Source: an uncultured Austwickia sp. (GTDB taxonomy: Bacteria > Actinomycetota > Actinomycetes > Actinomycetales > Dermatophilaceae). From it: a DNA stretch of 11,509 bases. The notes under the pieces are model-generated. The model was not told the DNA's origin, made no database searches, and was given only the letters and a program-made list of their open reading frames with translations. Shown one piece after another: positions 6,104 to 11,509 of the stretch; within the stretch, counting starts at the first letter, position 1, and the number at the start of each line of letters is the position of its first letter. Location: NCBI GenBank assembly GCA_934678955.1, contig CAKUSI010000101.1:1-11509 (forward strand), written 5' to 3'. A program made the translations under genes and the position numbers.

Positions 6104-6775
6104 TCAGGCGCAGTAGTCGCACACGCCGGTCGCCGGCAGCGCCATGAAGCAGGTGGGACAGATGCGAGGCGCCTCCTCGCTCGGGCGCTTCGGCGGGGTG
6201 GCCGCCGCGCGCGTGGGGCGCGGCGTGACCCTCCGGGGCCGGGCGGGATCAGAGGACCCGGCGCGAGCCGACGGCGCCTCGGGCGCGGCGGGTTCCGGGC
6301 GGCTGGTCTGCGGTCGCGGAAGCCCCCACGCCTCGGCCAGTTCCACCGCCTCGGGCAGCGGCGTGAACAGCGCGCCGCGTGGGACGCGATAGCGAGCCCG
6401 GGAGCCGGTGCGCCAGCTGTCCCGGATCGCCGAGAGGCCCCCGGGCGGTGCCTGGAAGTGCTCCCATCGGCCGCCGGTCCCTAGGCTCACCGCGTAAAGG
6501 TCCGTCCCGGTCCACAGGCAGATCGCGCTGCGACTGCCCTCGAGCCCCTCCGCGAGCACCCCGATGGGAGCCTCCGCGTCGAGGAGGAGATCCAGCGCGG
6601 CCAGCGTCGGTTCGCCGAACCTGCCCATGACCCGCAGAGCGCTCTCGCCGAGGACCTCTGCCTCGTAGTGGCGCTCGTGCGCGGCCTCGAGGGCGGCGAG
6701 CACGCCGGCCCCGGGGGCGGGGTCGCCGGAAGGGACGAGCGGATCGGAGTCGGCGGGCGGCGTCGCGTCGCTCAT
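6104..6775 (-). CDS. Protein of unknown function with a C-terminal zinc ribbon (223 aa)
   Basis: Residues about 22-152 look like a compact alpha/beta domain. It starts with a helix rich in Ala/Glu (VLAALEAAHERHYEAEVLGESALRVMG is split over 25-51) and then has strand-like stretches around SAICLWTGTDLYAVSLG and WEHFQAPPGG. Residues about 155-203 form a Pro/Ala/Arg-rich linker. The chain ends in CPTC-x9-CDYC (Cys206, 209, 219, 222), a zinc-ribbon knuckle pair of the kind found at protein ends in many bacterial proteins, where it binds zinc and mediates protein or nucleic-acid contacts. No signal peptide or membrane segment is seen. The start ATG lacks a ribosome binding site but has a -10-like TATGAC 6 nt upstream. 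It lies downstream of sirA but behind a strong hairpin, so it is probably transcribed separately. I do not recognise the main domain. Confidence 0.8.
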   Translation of the reverse strand: MSDATPPADSDPLVPSGDPAPGAGVLAALEAAHERHYEAEVLGESALRVMGRFGEPTLAALDLLLDAEAPIGVLAEGLEGSRSAICLWTGTDLYAVSLGTGGRWEHFQAPPGGLSAIRDSWRTGSRARYRVPRGALFTPLPEAVELAEAWGLPRPQTSRPEPAAPEAPSARAGSSDPARPRRVTPRPTRAAATPPKRPSEEAPRICPTCFMALPATGVCDYCA

Positions 6776-6781
6776 ATCTCA

Positions 6782-6787
6782 GTCATA
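6782..6787 (-). promoter_or_regulatory. -10-like element for a leaderless zinc-ribbon gene transcript
   Basis: TATGAC on the minus strand ends 6 nt before the ATG at 6775. The next base is T, so TATGACT also contains most of a TANNNT match. With no Shine-Dalgarno present, this supports a leaderless start just beyond the sirA terminator. Confidence 0.4.
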
Positions 6788-6798
6788 CCAGGAGCTTG

Positions 6799-6840
6799 CG
6801 GGAGAGGGGATCCCGCCCAGCGGCGGAATCCCCTCTCCCG
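6799..6840 (-). terminator. 13-bp perfect hairpin after sirA
   Basis: CGGGAGAGGGGAT (6799-6811) and ATCCCCTCTCCCG (6828-6840) are perfect complements, with a second small GC stem possible in the 16-nt loop. It begins 27 bp after the sirA stop on the minus strand, which is where its terminator should be. No U-tract follows. Confidence 0.75.
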
Positions 6841-6867
6841 GGTAGCTCTCAGTCGTCCCGTCGGCCC

Positions 6868-8529
6868 TCAGCGCAGGACGTCCTCCTCCGAGCGGGCGAC
6901 CCAGGAGCGGAACGTCTCCCCGTCCTCCTTGTCGGCCGCGTAGGCGCGCACGAGGCGCTCGATGTACTCGCCGAGTTCGGCGGACGTCACCTTGTGGCCG
7001 CGCAGCTTGCGCCCGTAGCCGGCGTCGTCGCCGAGCTGGCCGCCCAGGTGCGCCTGGAAACCCTCGACCTTCTCCCCACCCTCATTGATCAGCTGGCCCT
7101 TGAAGCCGATGTCGGCGACCTGGATGCGGGCGCAACTGTTGGGGCATCCGTTGAGGTTGATGGCCAGCGGGTGGTCCAGCTCCACGTCGGCCAGGCGACG
7201 GTCGAGTTCGGGCACGAGGTCGAGGGCCCGGACCCGGGTGCTGACCAGGGCGAGCTTGCAGTACTCGATCCCGGTGCAGGCCATGGTGCCGCGCCGCCAC
7301 AGGCTCGCCTTGGCCTGCAGGCCGTGCGGCTCGAGCGCCGCCACGAGCGCGTCCACCTTGTCCTGGGCGATGCCGATGACCACGAGCTTCTGGTGGGGGG
7401 TGAACGCCACCTTCGCGGCACCCGCCTCGCGCGCCGCGTCGGCGACGTGCCGCAGGATCGTGCCGCTGACCCGGCCGGCGATCGGGGCGAACCCGACGGC
7501 GACCGTGCCGTCCTTCAGCGGGGTGACCCCCACGTAGTCCGGTACGACGTGCGGCGGCTGCGCCGCCGGGCCGTCGAGGAGCGGGCGCTTCAGGTATTCG
7601 GTCTCGACGATCTCGCGGAACCGCTCCGCCCCGATGTCCTGGATGAGGAACTTGAGGCGGGCCTTGTTGCGCACGCGGCGGTAGCCGTAGTCGCGGAACG
7701 CGCGCGTCACCGCGTACCACACCTCCGCCACCTCGTCCTCCGGCACCCAGGCGCCGAGGCTCAGGGCCAGGTGCGGCGCGGTGGACAGGCCACCGCCGAC
7801 CAGCACGTCGAAGCCGGGGCCGTGCTCGGGGTGGACGACGCCCACGAAGCTGATGTCGTTGATCTCCGGGACGGCGTCCCAGTGCCAGGACACGGACGTC
7901 TTGTACTTGCGAGGGAGGTTCGCGAGCGACTCGTCCTCGCGGATGTACGCCTTGATCGCCTCGATCTGCGGCGTGGGGTCGATCTGCTCGTCGGGGTGCA
8001 CGCCCGCCAGGGGCGAACCCAGCACGACACGGGGGCAGTCTCCGCACGCCTCGCGGGTCCACAGACCCAGCGGCTCGATCGTGTCCCAGATGGCCGGCAC
8101 GTCCTCGACGCGGATCCAGTGCATCTGGATGTTCTGCCGGTCCGAGATGTCGGCGGTGTCCCGGGCGTACGTCTGCGCGACCTCGCCGATCGCGTCGAGC
8201 TGCTCCAGCGACAGCTGGCCGCCGTCGATGCGGATCCGCATCATGAAGTACTTGTCTTCGAGCTCCTCGTCGCTCAGGACGCCCGTGTGCGTGCCGTCCA
8301 GCCCCTGCTTGCGCTGCGTGTAGAGGCCCATCCACCGGAACCGCCCGTGCAGGTCGTCCGGGGTGATCGCGTCGAATCCGGCCGTGGAGTAGTGGTTCAG
8401 GATCCGGTCGCGGACGTTGAGCGCGGGGTCCTCGCGCTTGTACTCCTCGTTGTGGTTGAGCGGCTCCTTCTCGCCGAGGGCCCACTGGCCCTCGGGGCGG
8501 GCCTTCGCGCGGGCGTCGGTGGCCGTCAT
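6868..8529 (-). CDS. sirA: Ferredoxin-dependent sulfite reductase, siroheme/4Fe-4S
   Basis: This cytosolic enzyme reduces sulfite to sulfide with six electrons from ferredoxin, the step before cysteine synthesis. The 553-aa length fits the M. tuberculosis SirA/NirA family. Cys418 and Cys424 (MACTGIEYCKL) with Cys462 and Cys466 (LNGCPNSCAR) ligate the 4Fe-4S cluster and its bridged siroheme. Tyr70 (MGLYTQRKQG) and Cys162 (REACGDCPR) stand 92 residues apart, as do Tyr69 and Cys161, the covalently linked pair of the M. tuberculosis enzyme. The substrate-binding basic residues also align, as Arg98, Arg167, Lys208 and Lys210. ATG at 8529 is preceded by AGGAGG 4 nt away. A longer in-frame start at 8601 would fall almost on the -10 element. 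A 21-codon upstream ORF overlaps the start as ATGA. The nitrite reductase alternative is less likely given the Tyr-Cys pair and cysE/fprA nearby. Confidence 0.94.
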   Translation of the reverse strand: MTATDARAKARPEGQWALGEKEPLNHNEEYKREDPALNVRDRILNHYSTAGFDAITPDDLHGRFRWMGLYTQRKQGLDGTHTGVLSDEELEDKYFMMRIRIDGGQLSLEQLDAIGEVAQTYARDTADISDRQNIQMHWIRVEDVPAIWDTIEPLGLWTREACGDCPRVVLGSPLAGVHPDEQIDPTPQIEAIKAYIREDESLANLPRKYKTSVSWHWDAVPEINDISFVGVVHPEHGPGFDVLVGGGLSTAPHLALSLGAWVPEDEVAEVWYAVTRAFRDYGYRRVRNKARLKFLIQDIGAERFREIVETEYLKRPLLDGPAAQPPHVVPDYVGVTPLKDGTVAVGFAPIAGRVSGTILRHVADAAREAGAAKVAFTPHQKLVVIGIAQDKVDALVAALEPHGLQAKASLWRRGTMACTGIEYCKLALVSTRVRALDLVPELDRRLADVELDHPLAINLNGCPNSCARIQVADIGFKGQLINEGGEKVEGFQAHLGGQLGDDAGYGRKLRGHKVTSAELGEYIERLVRAYAADKEDGETFRSWVARSEEDVLR

Positions 8530-8591
8530 GCATCCTCCTGAGCGTGGGGTTGGGGCGACCGTACGGGAGCGCGGTGACGATTCGCCCCCAT
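8526..8591 (-). CDS. 21-codon upstream ORF overlapping the sirA start
   Basis: An ORF starting at ATG 8591 reads MGANRHRAPVRSPQPHAQED-A and stops with TGA that shares ATGA with the sirA start codon. The AGGAGG of sirA lies inside it. The ATG is 13 nt from a CATAAT -10 candidate, so its leader would be only a few bases. It has no cysteine codons, so it does not look like a classic cysteine attenuator. A role in translational coupling is possible. Chance occurrence is also possible. Confidence 0.3.
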   Translation of the reverse strand: MGANRHRAPVRSPQPHAQEDA

Positions 8592-8604
8592 GTCTCAACA
8601 TCCG

Positions 8605-8620
8605 ATTATGCGACCCATAA
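8605..8620 (-). promoter_or_regulatory. sirA -10 element within a TTATG-N5-CATAA palindrome
   Basis: CATAAT (minus strand, 8610-8605) is a good -10 hexamer about 76 bp before sirA. It overlaps the inverted repeat TTATG-CGACC-CATAA at 8606-8620, which could be an operator for a sulfur regulator. No -35 is clear. Confidence 0.4.
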
Positions 8621-8709
8621 CGGCGCGTTGGGCGTACGGGGGTGGATGCGGTTCTGCCCCGCCATGCCGTGATGGAGCCGTCGATGGTGATTCAGTCGTT
8701 GATTAGGCG

Positions 8710-8720
8710 GGCCTTAGGCC
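8710..8720. promoter_or_regulatory. GGCCTTAGGCC palindrome before treT
   Basis: This is a perfect 5+1+5 palindrome ending 23 bp before the chosen treT start. Its position suits an operator or a small leader hairpin. No regulator is recognised, and a motif this short could arise by chance. Confidence 0.2.
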
Positions 8721-8743
8721 GTTCGCCGGGGCAGGATGGGGCT

Positions 8744-10153
8744 GTGAAATCCGTCACCATCGCACCCACAGACCTTGACCGCCTGCACCGGGTGATCGGC
8801 CCGGATCGCACCGAGCTGTTGAACGCTTCGCTCAGCACCGCGATGAAGGATCGCAAGGGTGCTCGGGTGTGGCACGTCAACAGCACCGCCACCGGCGGCG
8901 GGGTGGCCGAGATGCTGCAGGTCATCCTCGCGTACTGGCGGGCCGCTGGCGTCGACGCCCGCTGGCTCGTCTTCGAGGGCGACCCGCTGTTCTTCGCCAC
9001 CACCAAGCGCATCCACAACCTGATCCACGGCATGCCGGGGGACGGCGGGGAGCTGGGGCACGCGGAGCGGGCCAACTTCGAGGCCCTCGCGGAGAAGAAC
9101 TTCGAGACGTTCAAGCCGCTGCTGCGGGAAGGCGACATCGTCGTGATCCACGACCCGCAGCCCGCGGGGATGATCCCGATGCTGAAGGAGCTGGGCCTCC
9201 CGGTGGTCTGGCGCTGCCACATCGGGCGCGACGAGCCCAACGAGCTGACCGCGAAGGCGTGGGAGTTCCTGCAGCCGTATGTTTCTCAAGCCGATCGCGT
9301 GGTGGTGAGCCGGCAGGCGCACATCCCGCCGGGGATCCCGGACAAGGTCGTGCACGTGATCCCGCCGTGCATCGACCCGTTCGCGCCGAAGAACGACGAC
9401 ATCGACGACGCCGAGGTGCACCGCGTCCTCGTCCGCATCGGCGTCCTGGACGCCGAGGACGACGGCAAGCCCATCACCTTCCCGCGCCTGGACCAGCAGC
9501 GGGCCACGCTGTCCGACGACCTGAAGGCCACGCTGATCGGCGACAAGCTGCCGGTCGGCGCGCCGGTGGTCGTGCAGGTGTCCCGGTGGGACCGGCTCAA
9601 GGACATGATCGGCGTGCTGCGCGGGTTCCTCGACGCCGACCTGCCGAAGGAGACCCACGTGGCGCTCGTCGGGCCTGACGTGTCCGGGGTGACCGACGAC
9701 CCCGAGGGGGCCGAGGTGTATGCGGAGTGCGAGGCCGTCTACTACGACCTGACCGAGGAGGAGCAGCGCCGCGTCCACCTCATCTCGCTGCCGATGACCG
9801 ACCCCGAGGCCAACGCCCACATGGTCAACGCGCTCCAGCGGCACGCCGCGGTGGTCGCCCAGAAGAGCCTCTTCGAGGGCTTCGGCCTCACGGTCACCGA
9901 GGGCATGTGGAAGACGCGGCCCATGGTCGCGAGCGCGGTCGGTGGCATCCAGGACCAGATCACCGACGGCGTCTCCGGCCTGCTGATCGCGGACCCGAAG
10001 GACCTGACCGCGTTCGGTGAGGCCCTGGCCAAGCTGCTGTCCGACCCCGCGTACGCCGCCACGATCGCTCAGGCCGGCCGGGACCGGGCGCACCAGGACT
10101 ACCTGGGCGACCGCAGCATCCGCCAGTGGATGGAACTCGTCGCGACGCTCTGA
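8744..10153 (+). CDS. treT: Trehalose synthase, glycosyltransferase family 4 (TreT-like)
   Basis: TreT joins a nucleotide-activated glucose to free glucose to give trehalose, reversibly in some species. It acts in the cytosol. The 469-aa product has the TreT N-terminal signature VWHVNSTATGGGVAEML (residues 42-58). It also has PCIDPF (208-213), the phosphate-binding SRWDRLKD (280-287) and the GT4 E-x7-E motif in EGFGLTVTEGMWK (Glu378, Glu386). The start is the GTG at 8744, where the sequence VKSVTIAPTDLDRLHRVIG begins as in family members, with AGGA about 8 nt upstream. The in-frame GTG at 8642 and the ATGs at 8672 and 8684 add unconserved residues. It is divergent from sirA across 214 bp and has no trehalose transporter or hydrolase beside it. 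Trehalose synthesis is inferred from family motifs. Another disaccharide product cannot be excluded. Confidence 0.85.
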   Translation: MKSVTIAPTDLDRLHRVIGPDRTELLNASLSTAMKDRKGARVWHVNSTATGGGVAEMLQVILAYWRAAGVDARWLVFEGDPLFFATTKRIHNLIHGMPGDGGELGHAERANFEALAEKNFETFKPLLREGDIVVIHDPQPAGMIPMLKELGLPVVWRCHIGRDEPNELTAKAWEFLQPYVSQADRVVVSRQAHIPPGIPDKVVHVIPPCIDPFAPKNDDIDDAEVHRVLVRIGVLDAEDDGKPITFPRLDQQRATLSDDLKATLIGDKLPVGAPVVVQVSRWDRLKDMIGVLRGFLDADLPKETHVALVGPDVSGVTDDPEGAEVYAECEAVYYDLTEEEQRRVHLISLPMTDPEANAHMVNALQRHAAVVAQKSLFEGFGLTVTEGMWKTRPMVASAVGGIQDQITDGVSGLLIADPKDLTAFGEALAKLLSDPAYAATIAQAGRDRAHQDYLGDRSIRQWMELVATL

Positions 10154-10198
10154 GCGCACCGCCTCGCCCCCGGCGGCGCTTGGTTAGCCGTGCGCTGC

Positions 10199-10212
10199 CG
10201 GGCTCCAGCCCG
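10199..10212. terminator. Short GC hairpin between convergent treT and SDR gene
   Basis: CGGGCT-CC-AGCCCG, effectively a 5-bp stem with a TCCA loop, lies 45 bp after treT and 64 bp after the minus-strand SDR gene. A second imperfect GC stem around 10215-10240 could add to it. It is a weak candidate and has no U-tract. Confidence 0.35.
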
Positions 10213-10257
10213 AGCGGCGCGGCCATTCGGGCCGGCCGCCCGGAGCGGGGGACGAGT

Positions 10258-10291
10258 TCAGGCGATATTGCGTAGGTCAGGCGATGCTGCG
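10258..10291. repeat. Direct duplication of the SDR gene's last codons (19-bp period)
   Basis: TCAGGCGATATTGCG (10258-10272) and TCAGGCGATGCTGCG (10277-10291) differ at two positions and are separated by 4 bp. On the minus strand the inner copy encodes Arg-Ser-Ile-Ala-stop, the end of the SDR protein. The outer copy lies just after the stop in another frame. The two differences indicate an older duplication than the 17-bp repeat. Confidence 0.85.
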
Positions 10292-11074
10292 GGAGGCGCC
10301 GTCGATGCCGATGGTCTGACCCGAGATCGACCGGGCGGCGTCCGAGGACAGGAAGTACGCCAGCGCGCCGATGTCGTCGGGGTCGACCATGTACTTCAGC
10401 GACTGCAGCGCGAGCGCCTCGTTCGTGGCCTGCTCGAGCGTGGTCCCCGCGGCATCGGCCCGGCCCTGCAGGACGGCCTGGATGCGCGCGCCGTCGACCA
10501 GCCCGGGCGCGATCGCGTTGACCCGGATCCCATACTCGCCGAGTTCCATCGCCAGCGTCTCCACGAAGGCGAGGATGCCGCGCTTCACGACGGCGTACGG
10601 GGCGCGGCGCGGATACCCGTGCCGCCCGCCCAGCGAGGACAGGAACACCAGGGCCCCGGACGGGGACTCCTTGAGGTGAGGGATCGACTCCCGGGTCACC
10701 AGGAAGTGCCCGGTGAGGTTGACGTCGAGGACCCGCTGCCAGTCCTGGGTCGTCATGTCCTCGACCAGGCAGGTCGGGCCGGCGATTCCGGCGTTGTTGA
10801 CGACGATGTCCAGGCCGCCGAGCTGGTCGGCCGCGCGGGACACGAAGGCCCGGACGGCCGCCTCGTCGGAGACGTCGCACAGCTCGCCGGTGACCGTGCC
10901 GGGGCCGGCCGAGGTGAGCTCGCTCGCGGTGCGCTCCAGCGCGTCGGCGTCGACGTCGCAGATGTGGACCCGGTCGCCCGCGCGGGCGAAGGTGGCGGCG
11001 ATGGAGCGGCCGATGCCGCCGGCGCCGGCGGTGACGATCACGCCGCGGGGGGCGTCGGTGGGTGCAGTGGGCAT
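10277..11074 (-). CDS. Short-chain dehydrogenase/reductase (SDR), substrate unknown
   Basis: This is a 265-aa classical SDR, a cytosolic NAD(P)-dependent oxidoreductase. Cofactor motif VTAGAGGIGR lies at 14-23, with Ala in place of the first Gly of the usual TGxxxGIG. Asp40 at the end of the second strand (HICDVD) favours NAD(H). NNAG lies at 93-96 and the structural/catalytic Asn at 119. Ser146/147 (FLSSLGG), Tyr160 and Lys164 (YAVVK) complete the active site. IRVNAIAPGLV (183-193) and the GQTIGIDG end are typical of 3-oxoacyl-reductase-like and polyol-dehydrogenase-like members. The substrate cannot be read from the sequence. ATG at 11074 is chosen because a -10-like TAGGGT ends 6 nt before it. 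The same bases also give an AGGG at 7 nt. The GTG at 11080 would leave no leader. It is divergent from the transporter gene at 11328. Confidence 0.92.
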   Translation of the reverse strand: MPTAPTDAPRGVIVTAGAGGIGRSIAATFARAGDRVHICDVDADALERTASELTSAGPGTVTGELCDVSDEAAVRAFVSRAADQLGGLDIVVNNAGIAGPTCLVEDMTTQDWQRVLDVNLTGHFLVTRESIPHLKESPSGALVFLSSLGGRHGYPRRAPYAVVKRGILAFVETLAMELGEYGIRVNAIAPGLVDGARIQAVLQGRADAAGTTLEQATNEALALQSLKYMVDPDDIGALAYFLSSDAARSISGQTIGIDGASRSIA

Positions 11075-11080
11075 GGGCAC

Positions 11081-11086
11081 ACCCTA
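11081..11086 (-). promoter_or_regulatory. -10 element for a leaderless SDR transcript
   Basis: TAGGGT on the minus strand (TANNNT) ends exactly 6 nt before the ATG at 11074, putting the transcript start at the start codon. The overlapping AGGG could instead act as a ribosome binding site if transcription starts further upstream. Confidence 0.4.
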
Positions 11087-11177
11087 GGGGCGCGGGGGCG
11101 ACCACCGGCCGGGAGTGGGCGCACCTCCTGGCGGGGCTCCTCGCGCGGTGGCCGGCTCTCGCCCGGGGCTCCCGTCG

Positions 11178-11191
11178 CGGGCGATCGCCCG
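11178..11191. promoter_or_regulatory. 14-bp perfect palindrome between SDR and transporter genes
   Basis: CGGGCGATCGCCCG is self-complementary and lies between two divergent genes, 104 bp from one start and 137 bp from the other. It may be an operator. In such GC-rich DNA, chance is also plausible. The rest of this 253-bp gap shows no credible gene. Confidence 0.25.
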
Positions 11192-11290
11192 GGCATCGGC
11201 AGGTCGACTCCGCATGGCCGTCCGCCGAATCGGAGGGTCTTCCGACAGTGCGACATTCCCTCGTGCGGCGACGAAACGCCCGATTATCCC

Positions 11291-11296
11291 TAGACT
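11291..11296 (+). promoter_or_regulatory. -10 element for the transporter gene
   Basis: TAGACT is a good match to the TANNNT -10 hexamer and lies 31 bp before the ATG at 11328, in the most AT-rich patch of the gap. A convincing -35 is not visible. Confidence 0.45.
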
Positions 11297-11327
11297 CGCC
11301 CGGGGAATACGCCCAGGAGGTCCCTTC

Positions 11328-11509
11328 ATGAGCACTGCCTCGCCGGCCGGAATCCAGGCGGCACCACCGAAGCGCGACACGTTCTCGTCGCGCCGGGTCT
11401 TCATCCTGGCCGCCATCGGATCCGCGGTCGGCCTCGGCAACATCTGGCGGTTCCCGTACATCGCGTACGAGAACGGCGGCGGGGCGTTCATGATCCCGTA
11501 CGCCGTGGC
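11328..11509 (+). CDS. Sodium:neurotransmitter symporter (NSS) family transporter, N-terminal 60 codons
   Basis: The gene begins at ATG 11328 with AGGAGG 7 nt upstream and runs off the right edge after 60 codons. After a short cytoplasmic tail ([19 protein letters not shown]), residues about 23-60 read [20 protein letters not shown] and then [18 protein letters not shown]. This is the NSS/LeuT signature for the unwound first membrane helix, whose backbone and Asn form the sodium and substrate sites. NSS proteins have 11-12 membrane helices and import amino acids or similar solutes with sodium. The substrate cannot be judged from this part. It diverges from the SDR gene, which may or may not be related in function. 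Confidence 0.93.
   Translation, partial: MSTASPAGIQAAPPKRDTFSSRRVFILAAIGSAVGLGNIWRFPYIAYENGGGAFMIPYAV

Noticed and set aside
6796..8541. 581-codon plus-strand open frame opposite sirA
   Set aside because: It is antisense to sirA, whose cluster cysteines and substrate residues are all intact. Long antisense frames are expected at this GC content.
8714..10159. 481-codon minus-strand open frame opposite treT
   Set aside because: The plus strand encodes complete TreT motifs. The antisense product is a low-complexity Val/Arg/His/Asp-rich sequence.

Overview
The window is high-GC DNA with GC-rich third codon positions, AGGAGG-type ribosome binding sites mixed with apparent leaderless starts, and actinobacterial gene types (an FhaA-type DUF3662 protein, a Mycobacterium-type siroheme sulfite reductase, FprA). 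It fits a chromosomal segment of an actinomycete (Actinomycetota). I cannot name the genus from sequence alone. There is no tRNA, rRNA, CRISPR array, transposase or prophage gene in it.

Layout. The left edge (1-586, minus) is the N-terminal part of fhaA, normally the first gene of a cell-envelope/PknB signalling cluster that would continue to the left. Next come cysE (774-1643, minus) and a 350-bp control region with two RNA hairpins and several short palindromes. That region also serves a divergent 51-residue acidic ORF (1996-2151, plus). fprA (2424-3905, minus) and a two-TM membrane protein (4069-4764, minus) follow, separated by a 15-bp minisatellite. Then a LiaF-like VFGDV-repeat protein (4943-5545, minus) lies back to back with an acidic protein of unknown function (5604-6008, plus). 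That protein converges on a zinc-ribbon protein of unknown function (6104-6775, minus). The right half holds sulfite reductase sirA (6868-8529, minus) diverging from a trehalose synthase treT (8744-10153, plus). Last are a short-chain dehydrogenase (10277-11074, minus) and the first 60 codons of a sodium:neurotransmitter-symporter-family transporter (11328-end, plus).

How the genes fit together. Three minus-strand genes share a reductive sulfur theme without forming one operon: CysE makes O-acetylserine, FprA can pass NADPH electrons to ferredoxin, and SirA uses reduced ferredoxin to make sulfide. Sulfide plus O-acetylserine gives cysteine. The remaining genes (TreT, SDR, LiaF-like protein, transporter) are housekeeping or accessory and not obviously linked.

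Most notable are non-gene patterns. Three separate stop codons sit inside short tandem duplications. In one, a 15-bp array encodes an in-frame pentapeptide repeat in which two GGA codons have become TGA. Four genes have a -10-like hexamer exactly 6 nt before ATG, suggesting leaderless mRNAs. The cysE leader is structured, and sirA has a 21-codon upstream ORF coupled to it by an ATGA overlap. I see no strong sign of a wholly new multi-gene system here.
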